64,000 bases of DNA, taken from positions 112,234-176,233 of the forward strand of contig JAODTK010001976.1 in the NCBI GenBank assembly GCA_026419785.1, read 5' to 3'. A model generated the notes under the pieces. The model saw only the letters and a list, made by a program, of their open reading frames with translations, made no database searches and had not been told where the DNA came from. The translations under genes were made by a program, and so were the position numbers. The first letter of the stretch is position 1. Every line of letters starts with the position of its first letter. Origin of the DNA: Sclerodactyla briareus (Eukaryota; Echinodermata; Holothuroidea; Dendrochirotida; Sclerodactylidae). Positions 57,210 through 64,000 of this stretch are shown in pieces.

Positions 57210-60200
57210 TTGGCACTTAATTGTCGCATGGTTAAGCCCACAGGCAGCCACAATAATTTAACAGTATGATTTCATTAATTACCACCCGGTGTGACGTTTG
57301 CCTCACTCGGTAGATACTGCAGTAATTTGAGGTAATTTTTTCGAAGGAATTTGAGCATTCACCGACATGATGAGTATTTGAGGAGGCGGAGACGTACGCG
57401 GGAAGTGAATGACATTTTGTTACGATTCTTTGAATAATTGCATCCAACTTTCGTAACTGGTGATGGGATAAATTAACATGAAAATGCCATTACGGTGCGC
57501 GAGGTGCGCAAGAAGAATCGGGCAATTATGGCACTGCAACCAATTCTACACTCTAGTAAGCCCACGTCTCGAAGTAACGCCCTCTATCCTAACACGTATT
57601 ATCGAACACAGAAGATCTGACACAGAAAGCAAGATCGATTTTCCGAATCCCAAGTCCCATTTTGAGAGGCGCACCGGGAAACAAGGTTATGAGGACATTC
57701 GGTGGTCCCATGATAGGTAGGATTCAGACCAATAACACAGAAGAGAACTCACTTTTCCTTGAAGGTCAGCACATTTGGCAATGAAAATGCACAGTCTCGA
57801 GCATGCAGATTTGCACCTAAGGCCAAAAACTTTTCAAAGGGGACGGGTAAAACCCGGGGAGATCCCCTGCTAACAGCGCCCTAAAAATGTCAGCTCCTCG
57901 CCTGGTCTGAAATATCTCACGTCACTGCTGCCGACAAAGTGAAAAATAAATCTAACAGATGTCGTTTTACTTTCTTTTTGACCAACATGAATCAAATGCA
58001 ATTACTAATTCGCAGGGCAAAATCTTTCACAAAATAAATCATTTTGAGTCACGCCCAGTTGCGACAGAGTAATAGGCTACATATTTGTTTACAATTATTA
58101 ATATGTAAATCCAAAATGCTTCGATTATGGCTCAGACCTACCAGATTGCAGTAGCCTCAAGAGCGCAAATTTTTCTTGAGATGAGAAAAATCGGGAAAAA
58201 AAGACGAAAATTCGGGGGGAAATTTGGACAGAACAAAGAACGCAACCTGGAGGGAATTTCCTTACCTTTTTCCCCCGACATGTTTCCCCTAAAGGTTGTG
58301 GCATCACCCTGATGATTCAGCTATATGAACTGCAAGATGTGTGTTACAAACTCAAACCACAACTTGACACAAAACGAACCAATCACCTGCAATATTTACT
58401 AACGTCAAGAGACTGCGTGTGGCTTGGACAGGTCAAAAGTCATCTGAGGGCAATTGAAGTGGACTACTGAAAAATAAATCTGGTAAGTAAGTGTATCTTG
58501 AAGAGAGGAAGGTAAAGTTACGATTCATAAACCAGTGAGGTCCAACGTTTCCATTCAGTGTGGGAAGTACCAGAGACCGTAAAACACTGAGTACGCAGAC
58601 TGACAGCAAGGATAAATGATGGATCCTTTAGCGAATTTATCACTCATAAGTGACTGTGGTCAAAGCAGATAGACAGAATGAAGTGGCAGTTCTTGAATCG
58701 GACGAGCCAACATCTCAACAAGTGTGAAAAAATAAGTTTTTGTTTTTTTTTTTGTTTTTTTTTGGGGGGGGAGTAATGCGTGGGGAAAGAGAAGTGCATT
58801 CTGCAACAGGCCTATATATGCCAATTGCATCCCTCACTACCCTGGACAGGGAGCATTGTGTAGTACATTTCAAGTCCAATAAGCATGGTGTCTCACAGTA
58901 GGTAAATTGTACCGTGTGCCGTTAATCACTAATGTGACCGAGGGGAAAGTCATTGCCAGTCAATCCTTACAATTCTAACAGCGAGTAGTCTCTGGTCTTT
59001 TAAAGTGACTGTGGGGTATCAATTTTCATTATTTTCGGCACAAAAGTGACTGAGGGGTGCATCATTTTGTTGTAACCCACCTAAATGCAAGACTAACCTT
59101 GTATGGGGTACAAGGGGTGGATCATGCAATTGACAAGTGCATCACTGTCAAAAAAGACTTGTATCAATAGCCATTTATACTATAGTCCATCAAATGTCTT
59201 GATGCCATTTTTAGGGTCAAAACTTTTCACAAGGCTTTCAAATCCACATATCCCTCTACAGTGGGGGGTTATGGCCCCACCCATGCAGCACCTCCAATAA
59301 CAAATATAATCAGCGCATGATAATAATTACAAATAGATAATGAACAGACAAGATCTTGCAATTTTTTAGTGTTATATAATATTTATATATAAATATATAT
59401 ATAGCCCATTTTGAGACATTTCTGAATTATGTGGCTAATTCAATGTCAATCCAGTGAGACTTCTGTTCCATTGTTTAAAAATGTTGATATCCCGGCAACC
59501 ACTTTTCACAAATAGTCACATCATGTGAAATGTCAACAACCAGATAGAAGGCATGGGGAAGAAGGGAGACGTATTTTATAGAACTCCCTACCATTTGCCT
59601 GGGGTACGGGTTAATGCCCTCAATTTTCGTCAATATCGAAAAATGCCACAATGTTGTGTCCTTTCCCACTTTCAGAAGCTCCTTGACCCTTGCGTCTTCC
59701 TCCTCCCAACTCATATACCTCTCACTGCTTTTACACACACCGCAGTTAATCCCCTTCATTAGGGCTTGTCTATGAATAGGTAACTAAAAGGTACTAATAT
59801 CCAGTAGTCAGTACCGCCTGTCAAGTAATTTACATCCTGGAAGTGTGCTTAGAGAGAATGAACTTTCAATGCTGTAAACAATAGATAATTCGTAGGACTG
59901 AGTGCAACACAGAGAATAATTAGAATACACACTCTCAGTCCTCGGAGTTACTGAATGTCTTGACGGCAGTCCAAACTTTATTGTGTAGTTTTCCGGCTCA
60001 AAGTTACACACACACAACTTAAGAGATTAAATCCTTTTGGGTGGGGATTGGGCCAGACCAATGACTGACCAGCCAAACTAAGGGTAAAAATAGTATATAC
60101 ACACACAATGCAGAAAGTGGTTGAAAGGATTGTGGCCCAGCATACGTGTTCTAATTGAATTCAGGACATGTACTGGTGGCATTTCTGCTGTAAATGTCAA

Positions 60201-60420
60201 ATGCGGAAATTTGAAGATCATATCAATGTTTCAATTAATGTAAAGCAACAAAAAAAAACTTGCATTCCCCCCTGGAGAGTGAATAAATAGGCCTATGGAA
60301 AAATGGCACCCCCTCGCACCCTCCCCTTGATATCCTTGGTTACTAAACCAATGTTGTACCTTCTGAGAAAATGCCACTGGGATTAAAGTAAACTATAATA
60401 CTGAATGAGAGATGTATACA
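57210..60420. other. Non-coding interval with low-complexity tracts
   Basis: The (T)n/(G)n junction at 58,737-58,772 and ATATAT tract at 59,377-59,403 are the main visible features. Open frames at 57,478-57,720, 58,127-58,312 and 59,475-59,762 carry no recognisable motif. Confidence 0.4.
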
Positions 60421-60429
60421 CCAAAAGAG

Positions 60430-61205
60430 ACGTTTCGCCTTGCCAATTAGGAATTGTCAATAAATGCAGTGATGCCGGCTTCTTCAAATAGGGCTAAATT
60501 TTCAATTTTACATAAGCTGCCTGAACCCTGGGGGGGGGGGGGGGGGTGCATCAAAGACCAAAATTACCACCCCCACGCGTAGCAACACCACTACTGATCA
60601 GGAGGGTACATATAGGCTGGTCACTGGTGGCTAGTCCAACATCAAACATATCAGAAATAATAAATAAAAGGACAATTCAAAATGTGTACATGTCTCCCTG
60701 GGGGAAATATTTGTATGGGAGGGGGGGGGGGGGGAGGAAGGAAACCAAGATATTTATGAAGGGGGGCAACACAACATTTGGTGGTCATAAGTATAACACT
60801 AAATGGGGAAAGTCTACACAAGGAGAGGCGGCTTCTGCCTGCAATTAGGAAATTTGGTCAATAAATGCAGTGATGCAGGCTTAAATAGGCTACATTTTTC
60901 AATTTGCATAAGCTGCCTTGAAACCTGGGTGGGGGGGGTCGTTGCAAAGACCAAAATTGCAACCCCAACCCGTAGCATCACCACTAATGAGCAGGAGGTA
61001 CATATAGGGCTGGTCACTGGGGCTAGTCCAATACTCAAACATATCAGGAATAATAATTAAAATGAAAATCCAAAGAAATTTGTACTTCTAATGTGGGGAG
61101 GAAAATGTGGTGCTAGTCCAATTACTCAAACTATCAGAATAACAATAAAATGGACAATTCAAGAATTTGTATGTCTTCAATGGGGGGGGGGGGGGGATAT
61201 TTGTT
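60430..61205. repeat. Tandem duplication with G-runs, two full units and one partial
   Basis: The units share CAATAAATGCAGTGATGC(C/A)GGCTT, CATAAGCTGCCT(T)GAA, a G-run, AAAGACCAAAATT(A/G)C, CGTAGCA(A/T)CACCACTA, AGGA(G)GGTACATATAGG and CTAGTCCAA. They start near 60,435 and 60,830. A partial third begins at about 61,110 (GGTGCTAGTCCAATTACTCAA) and also ends in a G-run (61,183-61,197). No reading frame is conserved. Confidence 0.85.
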
Positions 61206-61559
61206 GGTGGCTAGATGATTTGTTCTCAATTGTACAATGATCGTTGCAGAGATATACGGATTGTCCTATTGTAACTTGGAATGACCTTGACCGATACAAA
61301 AACAATTGGGTTATCTTCATCAGTGTACAAAACCACACACTAATTTGAAACTTATAGATAATTGCCATCATTAGTATCAGCTGACGAGAAAGGGGGATGT
61401 CAAATGCCAAATTATTCCACAATTCAGTGTTTTAGCTGTATTGACCTTACACATCAATTGCGATCGCGCTTGTGATAAGAGTATTCGTAGTATGGTAGTG
61501 TCATTGACTTTTCTGTTGTCTAAACAAGACGCATCTGGCCAACACCAAACAGGTGCCAA

Positions 61560-62075
61560 AATCACAGGTCAAAAGGTCAGATGAGTCATGAGGTCAAAAG
61601 GTCAAATGAGGTCAAAATCGGTCACCAGAGGTTTTCACCCAGACGAACGAAACTTTCCATACGACAGTCCTCCAAAAATGTTTCGTTGCCGAGATATATG
61701 ACATTCCTGTGGTGACCTGAATGACCTGACCCGGACACCAAAAAACAAGGGTTCCATCCTCAACATACATGCTACCCACAACCCCAATTTTAAATGATAG
61801 TACTGCGTGGTGATATCGTGCTGACAAGCTTTTTGAAACTTGCCCTATCTTGACCTTGAATGACGTTGAATGGGACCCAAAACAATAGGGATCATCCTCC
61901 CTATGTATGCAACCCCACCTACCTAATTTGAACTGATACCAAGTTTGCGTAGGAGATATTCGTGCTGACAAGGGGTGTCACACACACACACACAACACAC
62001 ACACACAGCACACCACATCGCACAGGTGCATGACTGCTAGATTACTGTTGCCTTCGGCACGGAATCAAAGAAGGA
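61560..62075 (+). repeat. AGGTCA-rich repeat ending in (CA)n and TTGCC hairpin
   Basis: Direct AGGTCA repeats (61,567-61,620: AGGTCAAAAGGTCA, AGGTCAAAAGGTCAAATGAGGTCA) lead into TGACCT/TGACG blocks around 61,700-61,870, then a CA tract (61,979-62,010). The end is TTGCCTTCGGCACGGAATCAAA (62,048-62,069). The end matches that at 2,653-2,674 (TTGCCGTTGGCAAGGAATCAAA), defining a family with a conserved terminal hairpin. The first 50 bp hold three direct-repeat nuclear-receptor-type half-sites, whose function is unknown. Confidence 0.65.
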
Positions 62076-62079
62076 AAAG

Positions 62080-63910
62080 AAAAAGTGAAGGAAATGCCTA
62101 AAAGACCTGCTGAATGGCCTGAAATTTTCAAGCAAATGCCGAAAAACATGATTTTTCGCGTGCTCCGACCGTGCGGGGAGTTTTCGGTCGTTCTATTTAG
62201 CCAAGAACATTTTCTGCCCTAAATTAGAAGGGGCCCGTACGCCAGCTCATCCATTGAATCATGCCAGCTCATCGCATTTTTCCCTTCAGAACAGCATATC
62301 GCAATTGCGACCATTACACAACTCAGGCATGTGAGGGATTTTCATCCCCAATTTAGGTGACAACGTAAATTTATGCCCAAAATTACATACACAGTACATC
62401 ACGGAATGCGTCCTACACAGAACCAACTTGGCCGCGGGCAAAAATCATCATAATATCCGAGACTGAGTCGTGGGTTGCAGAAGAAAAAGTTGAGAGGGAA
62501 AACACGAAAAAAAACAACCGAATTCGGAGAAAAGAAAAAAAAATTGAATGAAAAGAAAGGAGAAAAAAATTTGGCAATTTATTTAAAAATGAGAATTTTC
62601 TAATCAGAATTTGTTGGACGAAATTTGCTAAATCAAAATATTACACACCCCCCCCCCCAAAAAAAAAAAAGAAGAAAAAAAAAAAAAAAAATCGCGCGCA
62701 TCCAGTACTGATTCAAGTCGGTGGTGGTGTTGTGCATATAAACTGGAAATAACATCCACTAACCTTTTGGTGCGGGGTAAGTGTTTGCCCATTCTACGGA
62801 ATCATGTACCCGTGCACTGGTTCCCCCATTTCATATAGAGGGTGTGCGCTTGTGGTTCACAGTAATAATAATTAATTTGGATGATCGTCTAAAACTGGTT
62901 CAAATTCTTGGAAAATTGTATCAGGCCCACTAATTCAGGTGCGGCCCCAAGATGAAATTCTGGACCCCACTAGGACCAAAGTCGGAGGATACCATGGCTA
63001 TTGCGTTCCCGAATTCTTAATCGAGTAGCCAAAAGTACAGGGCGCAATGTTTCGAGCGCATGGCGGTTTTCTAACAGGCGTTGCAAATATGCGATGTAAT
63101 GTTTCGAATCATTTTGTTTCCCTCAAATAATTTCAGAAACATTGGGGAAAGACCGCCCCCCCCTCCAATGTTTCTGAGATGAAGAATTCAGGCGAAAATA
63201 CGTGGAAAAATTGGGAAAATTAAAAAATGCAAAGCGGAAAAAGAGCCTCCACTTTCAACAAAAAACGCAAATTCGCGTAGGTATTTTCCGATGACGGAAA
63301 AATTAAGGCAGAATTTTTCTGACCCCCGAAGGATGGCGTAAGCCTATGGCTTTTCCATTCGATCCAACCAGGTTACCGTTAGGTAGACCCCAGGATCCCA
63401 CGCAAAAACAAAGCTAGAGTATTGAAAAGGTAATTAAAAAAATACCATTGTGACACTAAAAAGATTACCATGACTATGCCATCAAATTCATCTTAGTATG
63501 CACAATGGACAACTTTTTGGTTGGCTTTTACTCAAATCCCACATATGTAGATTGGGTGCTATCGATCCTGGCAAGTGCCGTTTCCGGCGATATAGAGTGG
63601 ATGAACAGCTATAATTATCCTTTCGACGGCTTGTGGCCGGCCACGACCGATGGTGGCGCTCCCATTAGATAGTATAAATTGCATCGATTGTTCCCCCCAC
63701 TTTCCAAACAGGATCGAAAATCCATGTGGCCTAAAGCTAAGCACACTGAAAGCTATTGAAACGGTCTATATGATTCCAACTCAGTCCACAGCTTACTTAA
63801 AACCAACTGATATCTAAATCTAATGTGAAAGGCAAGGAATCAAATCCAATGGCGTTATTTTTACACGCTGCAAGCAAAAAGGGCATCCACCTAATGTCCA
63901 ATATTAACGA
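62080..63910. other. A/T-rich non-coding interval with repeat fragments
   Basis: Contains mixed C/A homopolymers (62,648-62,690), an imperfect CCGACCG...CGGTCG inverted pair (about 62,166-62,190) and a GGTGGCGCTCCCATTAGATAGT block (about 63,651-63,672) related to the 5.8 and 7.0 kb fragments. No gene is supported. Confidence 0.4.
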
Positions 63911-63912
63911 CA

Positions 63913-64000
63913 TAATACATACATACAACATACATACATACATACATACATACATACATACATACATACATACATACATACATACATACATACATACATA
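63913..64000. repeat. (CATA)n microsatellite running to the window edge
   Basis: Almost pure CATA units from about 63,913, with one CAACATA interruption. The tract continues to the last base, so its full length is unknown. Confidence 0.95.

Noticed and set aside
58127-58312. Lys-rich open frame on plus strand and overlapping minus frame
   Set aside because: Low-complexity A/G-rich DNA; no motif.
63913-64000. Regular short repeats as a possible CRISPR array
   Set aside because: Simple tetranucleotide microsatellite with no spacers, in a eukaryotic context.

Overview
The window is eukaryotic and almost certainly metazoan. No long continuous gene is present. Coding signal sits in short blocks bounded by GT/AG splice signals, embedded in degraded non-LTR retrotransposons, tRNA-headed SINEs, short terminal-inverted-repeat elements, tandem duplications and microsatellites. 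The mix of Tx1/L1-like, CR1/Jockey-like and other LINEs with AGGTCA-rich repeats suggests a marine invertebrate, perhaps a non-vertebrate deuterostome, but that is inference.

The one convincing host gene is on the minus strand. Six exons (39,054-38,878; 31,493-31,423; 27,709-27,646; 24,661-24,527; 23,148-23,087; 22,786-22,672) encode a DHRS4-like short-chain dehydrogenase/reductase. Four consecutive junctions keep the frame, and the last exon ends in a stop preceded by HRL, a plausible peroxisomal signal. I did not find the first exon (start through the TGxxxG glycine) or the exon carrying the NAA motif. The 38,878-39,054 exon lacks one base relative to the expected frame. The introns are large and full of mobile elements.

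Layout. 1-1,705: LINE C-terminal remnant (-). 2.2-3.5 kb: AGGTCA-rich repeats. 4.5-4.8 kb: SINE (-). 5-12 kb: non-coding, with microsatellite and GC-rich repeat fragments. 12.3-12.8 kb: tandem duplication. 13.6-18.5 kb: near full-length but broken L1/Tx1-like element (ORF1, endonuclease, RT, C-terminal zinc knuckle) with a SINE nested in ORF2. 18.8-19.0 kb: repeat shared with 27.8-28.1 kb. 21.8-22.5 kb: two abutting TIR elements. 22.7-39.1 kb: the DHRS4-like gene, its introns holding an R2-like RT, two other LINE pieces, tandem duplications, a SINE pair, a CR1-like LINE and a TAA-flanked TIR element. 41.7-43.2 kb: SINE then CR1-like LINE. 44.9-46.2 kb: 715-bp tandem duplication. 48.8-52.7 kb: the longest CR1-like copy (-), with tandem repeats at its 5' end. 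54-55 kb and 61.6-62.1 kb: AGGTCA-rich repeats ending in a microsatellite plus a small hairpin. 56.7-57.2 kb: RTE/Jockey-type C-terminal remnant. 60.4-61.2 kb: tandem duplication with G-runs. 63.9-64.0 kb: (CATA)n to the window edge.

No rRNA, genuine tRNA gene, CRISPR array, operon or prokaryotic feature is seen. Apart from the DHRS4-like gene, recognisable coding sequence is all retrotransposon-derived and broken. Positions of repeat edges are approximate, judged by eye.
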